From Pseudomonadota bacterium (GTDB lineage Bacteria > Bdellovibrionota_B > Oligoflexia > Silvanigrellales > Silvanigrellaceae), in the NCBI GenBank assembly GCA_027490595.1, contig JAIXXU010000250.1, positions 1 through 7,098 on the forward strand: a stretch of 7,098 nt of DNA, read 5' to 3'. Shown piece after piece: positions 1-6,283 of this stretch (position 1 is the stretch's first letter; the number at the start of each line of letters is the position of its first letter). The position numbers were made by a program, and so were the translations under genes. The notes beneath the pieces were generated by a model. It ran no database searches. It was not told the DNA's origin and worked only from the letters and a program-made list of their open reading frames with translations.

Positions 1-1717
1 TACCTTTATTGATAAATCTTCTGTTGTAAATGATGATATTGATAAAATGAGACATGCGGCAACTAAAAAAAAAAAAAAAAAAAGAGATACAATCATTGTA
101 AGTTCTGTCAGTTGTATTTATGGGCTTGGTGCCCCTGATGATTACTACAAAGCTCGCATTCTGATAAAAAAAGGTATGAAAATATCCCGTGATGAGCTAA
201 TACGACAACTCCTTTGTATCAATTATATGCGCAATGATATTTCCTTAGAGCGTGGAAAATTTAGAGTGCGTGGTGATGTCCTTGATATTGTCCCAGCATC
301 CGAAAAAGAACGCGCCATTCGCATTCAGTTTTGGTCTCAAGAGGTAGAAAAAATTTCTCATATTGATGCATTGAAGGGAACAGTCATCGAGACTCTGGAT
401 CAAACAGGTATTTACCCCGCAACACACTATGTTTTGAGTCCTGAAAAAGTAGATGATGTTATCAATGAAATTACAATAGATCTTCTCGCAGAAATAGATA
501 ATTTCAAACAAAAAGGTTTAATTTTAGAAGCACAAAGATTAGAACAGCGAACTCTCCATGATATCGAAATGATTCGTGAACTAGGATATTGCCAAGGTGT
601 TGAAAATTATTCTCGTTACCTAGATGGCAGAAAAGTTGGACAACCTCCAGCAACTTTACTTGATTATTTTCCAGAAGATTTCTTACTTTTTATTGATGAA
701 AGTCATGTTACTGTTTCACAAATTGGTGGCATGTCTCGAGGTGACAGGGCGCGTAAGGAAACTTTAGTTAAATACGGTTTTCGTCTTTCTTCGGCGCTAG
801 ATAACAGGCCTTTAAATTTTGATGAATTTCGTTTGAGAATGGGGCAAACTATTTATGTTTCTGCCACTCCAGGAAATTATGAATTGGCTCAAACGGGTGG
901 ATTATTTGTTGAACAAATTATTCGCCCTACAGGTCTTATCGATCCCGAAATCACTATAAAAAAAGCCACCGGGCAAATAGATGATCTTTTCACAGAAATT
1001 CAAAAAACAGTATCTTCTAAGGCGAGAGTTTTAGTGACAACACTCACAAAAAAAATGGCTGAAGAAATTACAACCTACTATCATGATTTAGGTATAAAAA
1101 TCAGATACCTTCATTCAGACATTGATAGCATTGAGCGTATTGAAATTTTACGTGATTTAAGGCTAGGTGCATTTGATGTATTAGTTGGTATTAATCTCCT
1201 TCGAGAAGGTCTTGATCTTCCTGAAGTGGAGCTTGTGGCTATTTTAGATGCAGACAAAGAAGGTTTTTTAAGAAGTAGAACAAGTTTGATTCAAACAGTG
1301 GGACGAGCTGCAAGAAATGTGAATGGACGTGTCATTTTATACGCCGATAAAATGACAACAAGCATTCAAGCGTGTTTGGATGAAACAAGTCGTAGGCGTG
1401 AAAAACAAATAGAGTACAATAAAATTCATGGCATCGAGCCAAAAACTATCAACAAAAAAATACCTGAGCATTTTAAGAAAATTTTTAATTTAGACTACGG
1501 AGATGCTATCCATGAGGAAGAAGTTAGAGTTTTAAGTGATGACGATAAAGAATTGTTTCGTAATCCCAAAAAGTTCGATAAACTTCTTACAAAATTAACT
1601 AAAGACATGCAAAAATCTGCTCAAAAAATGGAATTTGAGATGGCTGCGCAAATTAGAGATAAGATAAAATATCTACGAGAAAGCCAACTTCTTTTTTTAT
1701 CAGGTGAAATAACATGA
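1..1717 (+). CDS. uvrB: UvrABC system protein B (excinuclease ABC subunit B), 5'-truncated by the window edge
   Basis: UvrB is the DNA-damage-verifying helicase-like subunit of nucleotide excision repair. It is loaded by UvrA and then recruits UvrC. The frame is open from base 2, and the residues before the first ATG (position 47) still align with UvrB, so that ATG is internal. By comparison with the E. coli protein from memory, about 106 N-terminal residues lie outside, including the Walker A motif and most of the beta-hairpin. Counting from base 2, the visible 571 residues hold DESH (232-235, helicase motif II), VSATPG (286-291, motif III), GINLLREGLD (from 396, motif V), QTVGRAARN (431-439, motif VI) and a C-terminal UVR motif around 525-560 that contacts UvrC. 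The stop overlaps the truA start. Oddities are a 19-A run coding for six lysines near the 5' end, and serines replacing usually conserved Pro/Tyr residues around 716-790. Identity is certain; whether the protein is fully active is not. Confidence 0.97.
   Translation, partial: TFIDKSSVVNDDIDKMRHAATKKKKKKRDTIIVSSVSCIYGLGAPDDYYKARILIKKGMKISRDELIRQLLCINYMRNDISLERGKFRVRGDVLDIVPASEKERAIRIQFWSQEVEKISHIDALKGTVIETLDQTGIYPATHYVLSPEKVDDVINEITIDLLAEIDNFKQKGLILEAQRLEQRTLHDIEMIRELGYCQGVENYSRYLDGRKVGQPPATLLDYFPEDFLLFIDESHVTVSQIGGMSRGDRARKETLVKYGFRLSSALDNRPLNFDEFRLRMGQTIYVSATPGNYELAQTGGLFVEQIIRPTGLIDPEITIKKATGQIDDLFTEIQKTVSSKARVLVTTLTKKMAEEITTYYHDLGIKIRYLHSDIDSIERIEILRDLRLGAFDVLVGINLLREGLDLPEVELVAILDADKEGFLRSRTSLIQTVGRAARNVNGRVILYADKMTTSIQACLDETSRRREKQIEYNKIHGIEPKTINKKIPEHFKKIFNLDYGDAIHEEEVRVLSDDDKELFRNPKKFDKLLTKLTKDMQKSAQKMEFEMAAQIRDKIKYLRESQLLFLSGEIT
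65..83 (+). repeat. 19-base poly(A) homopolymer inside uvrB
   Basis: Nineteen consecutive A residues lie within the uvrB reading frame and encode six lysines followed by the first base of an AGA arginine codon. The frame before and after the run matches UvrB with no gap, so the run has the right length to keep the frame. Runs of this length are prone to slippage by DNA and RNA polymerases and by sequencing methods. Confidence 0.95.
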
Positions 1718-2526
1718 GTCGTAATTTAAAACTTACTTTGTCATGGAATGGAGCTAAATTTAGTGGTTATCAAAAACAACCTCATGCCGTGACTGTCCAA
1801 GAATCCATAGAGAAAGCGTGGAATATTCTCACTGCTGAAAATCCAAAAATTATCGGCTGTAGTCGACTTGATGCACAGGTCCATGCTTTTTATTATGTTC
1901 TGAATTTTCAAACAAACACGGAGTTATCTAACGAAAAAATTATTGGTTCCTTGAATGGTATTTTTCGTCATGTTTTGCAAGCAGCCATTTGTGTTTATGA
2001 TTGCTCTGATATTGACTTAGAATTTCACGCTAGGTTTCATTCTGTTGGTAAACACTATCGATATCTTATTTGGCAGGGTTCAAAAACTCATGCCATTCTT
2101 ACTCCTCAGTGCTGGCATGTGAGGACAGGAAAAAGCTTAGTAGATTTACCTTTTATTTTGAAACAATTTGAAGGTAAAAAAGATTTTTCTGCCTTTAGAG
2201 CATCCGATTGCGGTTCTTCTCAAACAGAAAAAAACATTTATAAAATTCAAACCCACCATCACAATTTGTTTTCAGAAATGTTAACAATAGACATATGGGG
2301 CGATGGTTTTTTAAAAAATATGATTCGAAATATCGTTGGAACAGCCGTTGATGTCGCTGCTGAAAAAAGATCTAAAACTTGCATTCAAGAAGCTTTTCAG
2401 CATAAAAAAAGAGAACTAGTTGGCGTTTGTGCCCCTGGTTGGGCTCTGACCCTTATGAAAGTTTACTATGATCAAAATGAAATGATCTATGATATAAATA
2501 CTGCAAATGAAAATTTGAAAGGATAA
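1714..2526 (+). CDS. truA: tRNA pseudouridine(38-40) synthase TruA, with a divergent catalytic-loop motif
   Basis: TruA converts uridines 38-40 of the tRNA anticodon stem-loop to pseudouridine in the cytoplasm. The 270-residue length is normal for the family. Recognisable segments are the N-terminal GAKFSGYQ strand (13-20), the catalytic loop SRLDAQVHA (50-58) with the presumed nucleophile Asp53, FHARF (104-108), the conserved Tyr segment KHYRYLIW (113-120), KDFSAFRA (156-163) and the GFLKNMIRNIVG helix (198-209). The family loop is normally GRTDAGVHA, so Gly, Thr and Gly are replaced by Ser, Leu and Gln while Arg51, Asp53, Val56 and His57 remain. Start: ATG overlaps the uvrB stop as ATGA and is preceded by AGGTGA (1702-1707) at 6 bases, suggesting translational coupling. 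It is followed by asnS after 4 bases. A diverged paralogue with altered specificity is the main alternative. Confidence 0.93.
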   Translation: MSRNLKLTLSWNGAKFSGYQKQPHAVTVQESIEKAWNILTAENPKIIGCSRLDAQVHAFYYVLNFQTNTELSNEKIIGSLNGIFRHVLQAAICVYDCSDIDLEFHARFHSVGKHYRYLIWQGSKTHAILTPQCWHVRTGKSLVDLPFILKQFEGKKDFSAFRASDCGSSQTEKNIYKIQTHHHNLFSEMLTIDIWGDGFLKNMIRNIVGTAVDVAAEKRSKTCIQEAFQHKKRELVGVCAPGWALTLMKVYYDQNEMIYDINTANENLKG

Positions 2527-2530
2527 ATTT

Positions 2531-3937
2531 ATGGCTCAAACTTTATTGCAATCATTAACGAGTATTTCTGACATCCATTTAGATAAAATTTCTGCAGGTG
2601 TAGTGCGTGTTGCTGGATGGGTGCGGACGAAACGCTCTTCCAAGAAGTTTTCTTTTATTGAATTAAATGATGGCTCTTCTGCCAAACCGTTGCAAATGAT
2701 TGCTGATTCTTCTTTGCCTCAATACAATCTTATTGAAAATTTAACGACAGGCTGTGCAATTGAGTGTCTTGGACAGCTTGTATTAAGTCCTGGGAAAGGG
2801 CAAAAATATGAGTTACAAATTTCTCATGTGACCCTCTTTGGGGATGCTGATCCTGAAACTTACCCTTTGCAAAAAAAAGAGATGAGCCTGGAATATCTTC
2901 GCGAAGTCGCACATATGCGCGTCCGTACAGCAACTTTTGCAAGTGTCTTTCGCCTTCGTAGTCGTGCAAGCTTAGCAATTCATCGTTTTTTTGAAGAACG
3001 TGGATTCCATTATGTCCATACTCCAATTTTAACTACTTCAGACGGAGAAGGTGCGGGAGAAACATTTAAGGTAACGCACTTTGATCTGGGTAAAGTCCCT
3101 AAAAATAAAGCCGGAGAAGTTGATTTTTCCCAGGACTTTTTTTGCGAGCCAAGCATGCTGTGCGTAACGGGCCAATTAGAGGCAGAACTTTTAGCGATGG
3201 GTCTTGGAAAAGTTTATACATTCGGTCCCACTTTCAGAGCTGAAAACTCGAATACAAGTAGGCATTTATCAGAATTTTGGATGGTTGAACCTGAAGTTGC
3301 CTTTGCTAATCTTGAAGACAACATGGATCTCGCTCAAGACCTCATCAGGTATGTTGTTCGGGATGTGTTGGAAAATGCAAGCGACGATTTAGATGCTTGT
3401 ATTCAGAAAAGCCAGGTGAATAGCAGGGAGTATTTACAGTTAGCTCTGGACAAACCATTTGTAAAAGTCTCCTATACTGAGGCTGTAAATATTTTATTAA
3501 ATTCTGGTAAAGTATTTGAGTACCCTGTTGCTTGGGGTTGTGACCTTAAAAGTGAACATGAACGATTTCTTTGCGAACAATATTTTCAATCACCAACAAT
3601 TGTCTTCGACTATCCTGAAGAATTAAAAGCATTTTACATGTACCTGAATGATGATGGCAAAACGGTTAAAGCCATGGACATTTTAATGCCAGGCATTGGT
3701 GAGGTTGTTGGTGGAAGTCAACGTGAAGATCGCGAACATATCCTTCTAGACCGCATGCAAAAAAAAGAGATTGATGCTCAGCATATGGACTGGTACTTGA
3801 ACACTCGTCGTTTTGGAGGAGTGCCCCATGCTGGTTTTGGCCTTGGTCTTGAGCGCTTGATACTTTGGATGACAGGCCTTGGTAATGTTCGTGATGTGAT
3901 TCCGTTCCCACGAACTCCAGGCCATTGTAAATTTTAA
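2531..3937 (+). CDS. asnS: Asparagine-tRNA ligase (asparaginyl-tRNA synthetase)
   Basis: This class IIb aminoacyl-tRNA synthetase activates asparagine with ATP and attaches it to tRNA-Asn in the cytoplasm. The 468 residues closely match the E. coli-type enzyme (466) in length and order. An N-terminal OB-fold anticodon-binding domain (about 23-103, with VRVAGWVRTKR and FIELNDGS) is followed by the catalytic core: motif 1 region around 148-180 (HTPILTTSDGEGAGETF), motif 2 TFGPTFRAE (230-238) followed by NSNTSRHLSEFW, and motif 3 GFGLGLERL (435-443), ending in NVRDVIPFPRTP. The NSNTSRHLSEFWMVEPE stretch and the PVAWGCDL segment favour Asn over Asp specificity. Start: ATG with AAAGGA (2518-2523) 7 bases upstream. 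The segment usually reading FFGK(E/P)..LTVSGQL is FFCEPSMLCVTGQL here. It is last in the uvrB-truA-asnS run and is followed by a probable terminator. Confidence 0.97.
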   Translation: MAQTLLQSLTSISDIHLDKISAGVVRVAGWVRTKRSSKKFSFIELNDGSSAKPLQMIADSSLPQYNLIENLTTGCAIECLGQLVLSPGKGQKYELQISHVTLFGDADPETYPLQKKEMSLEYLREVAHMRVRTATFASVFRLRSRASLAIHRFFEERGFHYVHTPILTTSDGEGAGETFKVTHFDLGKVPKNKAGEVDFSQDFFCEPSMLCVTGQLEAELLAMGLGKVYTFGPTFRAENSNTSRHLSEFWMVEPEVAFANLEDNMDLAQDLIRYVVRDVLENASDDLDACIQKSQVNSREYLQLALDKPFVKVSYTEAVNILLNSGKVFEYPVAWGCDLKSEHERFLCEQYFQSPTIVFDYPEELKAFYMYLNDDGKTVKAMDILMPGIGEVVGGSQREDREHILLDRMQKKEIDAQHMDWYLNTRRFGGVPHAGFGLGLERLILWMTGLGNVRDVIPFPRTPGHCKF

Positions 3938-4012
3938 AGTTTTTAGAGCTTTAACATTGCCGGGCAAACAAAAAAGCATTTTGTAAAAAAAATAATTGAG
4001 TTTTGTTAAAAG

Positions 4013-4044
4013 CTTGAACTGCTTCAGTTCAAGAGTCATTTTTT
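4013..4044 (+). terminator. Probable rho-independent terminator after asnS
   Basis: A perfect 9-bp inverted repeat, CTTGAACTG (4013-4021) and CAGTTCAAG (4025-4033), encloses a 3-base loop. Five bases later comes a run of six T (4039-4044). The hairpin lies 75 bases beyond the asnS stop and is the natural end of the uvrB-truA-asnS transcript. The stem has modest GC content and the gap before the T run is longer than ideal, so efficiency may be partial and some read-through into the next genes is possible. Confidence 0.6.
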
Positions 4045-4055
4045 AGACTTGGGTC

Positions 4056-4061
4056 AAAGGA
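4056..4061 (+). promoter_or_regulatory. Strong Shine-Dalgarno-like site that does not serve the 4119 start
   Basis: AAAGGA lies 8 bases before an ATG at 4070, an ideal spacing for translation initiation. That ATG opens a 30-codon frame. The larger gene starting at 4119 is in a different frame and has no comparable site of its own, so this is the only clear ribosome binding site in the gap. Confidence 0.45.
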
Positions 4062-4069
4062 ACAAAGAA

Positions 4070-4162
4070 ATGCTGTCGATAAAAGTTCTTTCGAAGATAA
4101 ATCGAAAGCATCTTACCCATGGCAATTCTTGTTGTTCCACCCGTTCAGTATTTGGCAGATAG
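4070..4162 (+). CDS. Possible 30-residue leader peptide or upstream reading frame overlapping the next gene
   Basis: An ATG with a well-placed AAAGGA opens a 30-codon frame beginning MLSIKVLSKINRKHLTHG and ending at TAG (4160-4162), 44 bases inside the following gene in another frame. The peptide has several Lys/Arg residues in its first half, no hydrophobic core and no signal peptide, and I recognise no homologue. It could be a short leader whose translation delivers ribosomes to the poorly served start at 4119, or the remnant of the true N-terminus of that gene separated by a frameshift. It could also be chance. The only support is the ribosome binding site and the position. Confidence 0.3.
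   Translation: MLSIKVLSKINRKHLTHGNSCCSTRSVFGR
4088..4108 (+). promoter_or_regulatory. Perfect inverted repeat just upstream of the 4119 start
   Basis: CTTTCGA (4088-4094) and TCGAAAG (4102-4108) are exact reverse complements separated by the 7-base spacer AGATAAA. The second arm ends 10 bases before the ATG at 4119 and contains the only purine-rich bases near it. It may form an RNA hairpin affecting initiation or be a binding site for a dimeric regulator. There is no T run after it, so it is not a terminator. A 7-bp repeat can also arise by chance. Confidence 0.35.
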
Positions 4163-5153
4163 CCAAGAAGTGCCCCCTGCTATCAAAAGATTAGGCCAAG
4201 CTTATCTTGCGCAAGCTTTGTCTGCCCTTAAAATATCTAATGTTCAAGAAACAATTTCACAAGGCGGATTCAAAGGTACACAAGTATATCCCTGGACACA
4301 TGATTTTGATGGTCTCCTTTCGCTTTCTCTTGTATTTGAGAAAGGTTCAGGATTTCGAAATCAATGGCTTTATGTCGCAAAATTAATTGATAAAAAAAGT
4401 TGTGCTACCTTAGGTGCTGCATGGTCATTAGTAAATATTAAACCTCTTCCATTTTCTCTTTCATCTTCTGAGTTAACTATAAATGAAATTGCTCAAAGAT
4501 CCATAAATTCTTTTGGGAAGCCTTTAGAGTTCAAGTCCATAGGTTACTTTCAAAATAAACAGTACGAATTTATTTTTAAAGCCGTTCTTTTAGAGAGTTT
4601 TGCAGCTAGGAATATTGCGATAAAGTCTGAGGAGTATAGACTATGGTGCCAAGGAACTTATGGCTCTGTTCTCGATGAATTTTCATCAAATACAAAGCCA
4701 GATAAAACTTTAGGCTTAAAAATTAACACTCAACAAGAGAATGATCGAAAAAAAGAAATGTTAAATTATCAAGCTTATCTTTATTCCTCTATTTTTGGAA
4801 ATTCTGTTCCCTTATCTAATTATCCTGATATAGTTCTTTTTGAACCAGAAAAAGTAGTGTCAAAAATTGTCGATCAAGCTTTCCCAAAAGTCTCCGATCT
4901 CAAAAAACAAAAGTTCAAAGTTATTGGCCGAGAAGGGATGTTTGTCTATTTAGACAAAGGTCGTGCGAGTGGAGCAACAATTGGTTTGCGTTTAATTGGG
5001 CCAAGCGGCACTAAACTTCATATTGTGAAGTATGCTCCTGGATTAAATAACGAGCTTGATGCCTCTGTTGCATTTATTCGAAAAGATACCACTGATTCTA
5101 TAAAAGTGGGTGATTTTTTATCTATTGATAGCACGAATCAAAACGAAGGTTGA
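4119..5153 (+). CDS. Unrecognised 344-residue protein, first gene of the emrAB-like cluster
   Basis: I do not recognise the family. The N-terminus (AILVVPPVQYLAD) is a beta-strand-like stretch of the kind seen in small alpha/beta domains of envelope proteins. It is followed by a helix and then strands around DFDGLLSLSLVFE. The last 80 residues (about 264-337: KVIGREGMFVYLDKGRASGATIG to KVGDFLSI) look like a small beta-rich domain with a Gly-rich turn, loosely reminiscent of the C-terminal domains of FlgT-like envelope proteins; this is a weak resemblance. No signal peptide, lipobox or membrane segment is visible from this start. An in-frame stop at 4098 rules out a longer ATG start. The ATG lacks a good ribosome binding site, so an N-terminal frameshift remains possible. 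Its stop is 7 bases before emrA, so co-expression with the pump genes is likely. It is not a TolC-type channel: the length and the absence of long heptad helices argue against that. Confidence 0.8.
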   Translation: MAILVVPPVQYLADSQEVPPAIKRLGQAYLAQALSALKISNVQETISQGGFKGTQVYPWTHDFDGLLSLSLVFEKGSGFRNQWLYVAKLIDKKSCATLGAAWSLVNIKPLPFSLSSSELTINEIAQRSINSFGKPLEFKSIGYFQNKQYEFIFKAVLLESFAARNIAIKSEEYRLWCQGTYGSVLDEFSSNTKPDKTLGLKINTQQENDRKKEMLNYQAYLYSSIFGNSVPLSNYPDIVLFEPEKVVSKIVDQAFPKVSDLKKQKFKVIGREGMFVYLDKGRASGATIGLRLIGPSGTKLHIVKYAPGLNNELDASVAFIRKDTTDSIKVGDFLSIDSTNQNEG

Positions 5154-5156
5154 GGA
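5152..5156 (+). promoter_or_regulatory. Ribosome binding site fixing the emrA start at 5161
   Basis: GAGGA lies 4 bases ahead of ATG 5161 and overlaps the stop codon of the preceding gene. A longer frame from GTG at 5110 is possible but would overlap that gene by 44 bases and add 17 residues not expected before the short cytoplasmic tail and membrane anchor. Confidence 0.65.
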
Positions 5157-5160
5157 TAAT

Positions 5161-6261
5161 ATGTTTGAGCAGGTATCTTTTAATGAAGCTCTTAAAAAAC
5201 AAAAAAAAATAAGTTCTAATTATATTTTTTTGTTTTTAGTTTGTTTTTTTGTATTAGCTGCTGGAATATTTATTATCATTAATTGGAATATAGAAAGTAC
5301 TGACAATGCTCAGGTAGACGGTCATATTATCAACATTGCTGCTCGTATTGATGGGCAAATTTCTGAGATTTATACTGATAATAATAAACAAGTCAAAACA
5401 GGACAGTTGTTATTTAAGCTTGATGACTCTTTATTGATTCAGAATCAAAAAAATGCCCAAGCAGACTATGCCTCTTCTGTTGTTGAATTACATAAAACTC
5501 TTTTAAACATAAAAAAACTTTATACAAATTATCTATCCTTCAAAAGCGAATTAGACCTTCAACGAAAGAATTTTTTCAGATCTGAGAATTTAAAATTACA
5601 AGGAGCTATTACTAACTTATCATTTGATCAACAAAAGAATTTATTGGAACAAGCAAAAGCAAATTTTGAGGGAGCTAAAGCAACTCTAGCAATGCCTGAA
5701 AATAAAATTAAAATTATTGATCGTATCATTCTTTTATCAGAAAAAGACAAATTGATTGATGAATTAGATTTATATAAAGGAATTAGTCTAATTCTTGATG
5801 AAGCAATTGTTCAGGTTCATCGTTCTCAAGCAAATTTAGCCAAAGCTAATATTAACTTAGGTTATGCAAAAGTGTATGCCCCATTTGATGGAGTAACTGC
5901 AAACAAAAATGCAGAAATAGGTAAGAATGTAAATGCTAATGTTCCTTTAATTTCCTTGGTTGATTTAACTAATACTTGGATTGTTGCTAATTTTAAAGAA
6001 GATCAGCTCAAAAATATGCGTGTAGGCCAACAGGTAGAAATTAAAATTGATATGTATGGTAAACGTAAGTTTAATGGAGTTGTGACTAGTTTTTCTCCTG
6101 CTTCAGGTGAGCGTTTTTCTCTTTTGCCACCTGATAACGCGTCTGGAAATTATGTGAAGGTCACTCAACGCTTTCCTGTACGAATTGATTTTCTGGAAAG
6201 ACCAAGTGACGTTACTTTTAGGCCCGGAATGAGTGCTATAGTTAAAGTAAAAGCAAATTAA
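5161..6261 (+). CDS. emrA: EmrA-type membrane-fusion (HlyD-family) adaptor of a multidrug export pump
   Basis: This is the periplasmic adaptor that links an inner-membrane DHA2 transporter to an outer-membrane channel. From ATG 5161 the protein has 366 residues, slightly shorter than E. coli EmrA (about 390). Order: Lys-rich cytoplasmic tail (1-20), one membrane anchor (about 21-40, rich in Phe/Ile/Leu), first half of the biotinyl-lipoyl domain beginning with the family signature STDNAQVDG (46-54) and DGQISEI (64-70), a helical hairpin (about 91-232), second lipoyl half with YAKVYAPFDGVT (235-246), then a beta-barrel domain with WIVANFKEDQ and a C-terminal FRPGMSAIVKVKA stretch. The hairpin contains several Gln/Asn/Lys-rich heptads. 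emrB follows after 22 bases. Tracts of six and nine A lie at codons 12-17. The exported substrate cannot be inferred; related adaptors serve drugs, fatty acids or siderophores. Confidence 0.93.
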   Translation: MFEQVSFNEALKKQKKISSNYIFLFLVCFFVLAAGIFIIINWNIESTDNAQVDGHIINIAARIDGQISEIYTDNNKQVKTGQLLFKLDDSLLIQNQKNAQADYASSVVELHKTLLNIKKLYTNYLSFKSELDLQRKNFFRSENLKLQGAITNLSFDQQKNLLEQAKANFEGAKATLAMPENKIKIIDRIILLSEKDKLIDELDLYKGISLILDEAIVQVHRSQANLAKANINLGYAKVYAPFDGVTANKNAEIGKNVNANVPLISLVDLTNTWIVANFKEDQLKNMRVGQQVEIKIDMYGKRKFNGVVTSFSPASGERFSLLPPDNASGNYVKVTQRFPVRIDFLERPSDVTFRPGMSAIVKVKAN

Positions 6262-6283
6262 TATACAAAAAAGAAGGATACCT

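Noticed and set aside
47..49. ATG at 47 as the start of uvrB
   Set aside because: The codons before it (from base 2) continue the UvrB alignment without a gap, and about 106 N-terminal residues including Walker A are missing, so the gene begins outside the window.
2730..3026. Minus-strand open frame of 98 codons within asnS
   Set aside because: It lies opposite a strongly conserved enzyme and shows no recognisable protein features or ribosome binding site.
3936..3954. Short inverted repeat TTAAAG/CTTTAA immediately after the asnS stop
   Set aside because: The stem is only about six A/T-rich pairs with no following T run; the hairpin at 4013 is a better terminator.
3981..4010. Possible promoter TTGTAA, 18-base gap, GTTAAA in the AT-rich gap
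   Set aside because: The -10 hexamer matches poorly and transcription would run straight into the terminator hairpin; AT-rich sequence yields such matches by chance.
3746..4039. Minus-strand open frame of 97 codons spanning the asnS end and the terminator
   Set aside because: It mostly mirrors the asnS coding region and starts within the hairpin; no family features are visible.
5110..5160. GTG at 5110 as the emrA start
   Set aside because: It overlaps the previous gene by 44 bases, while ATG 5161 has a GAGGA site and gives the usual short cytoplasmic tail before the membrane anchor.
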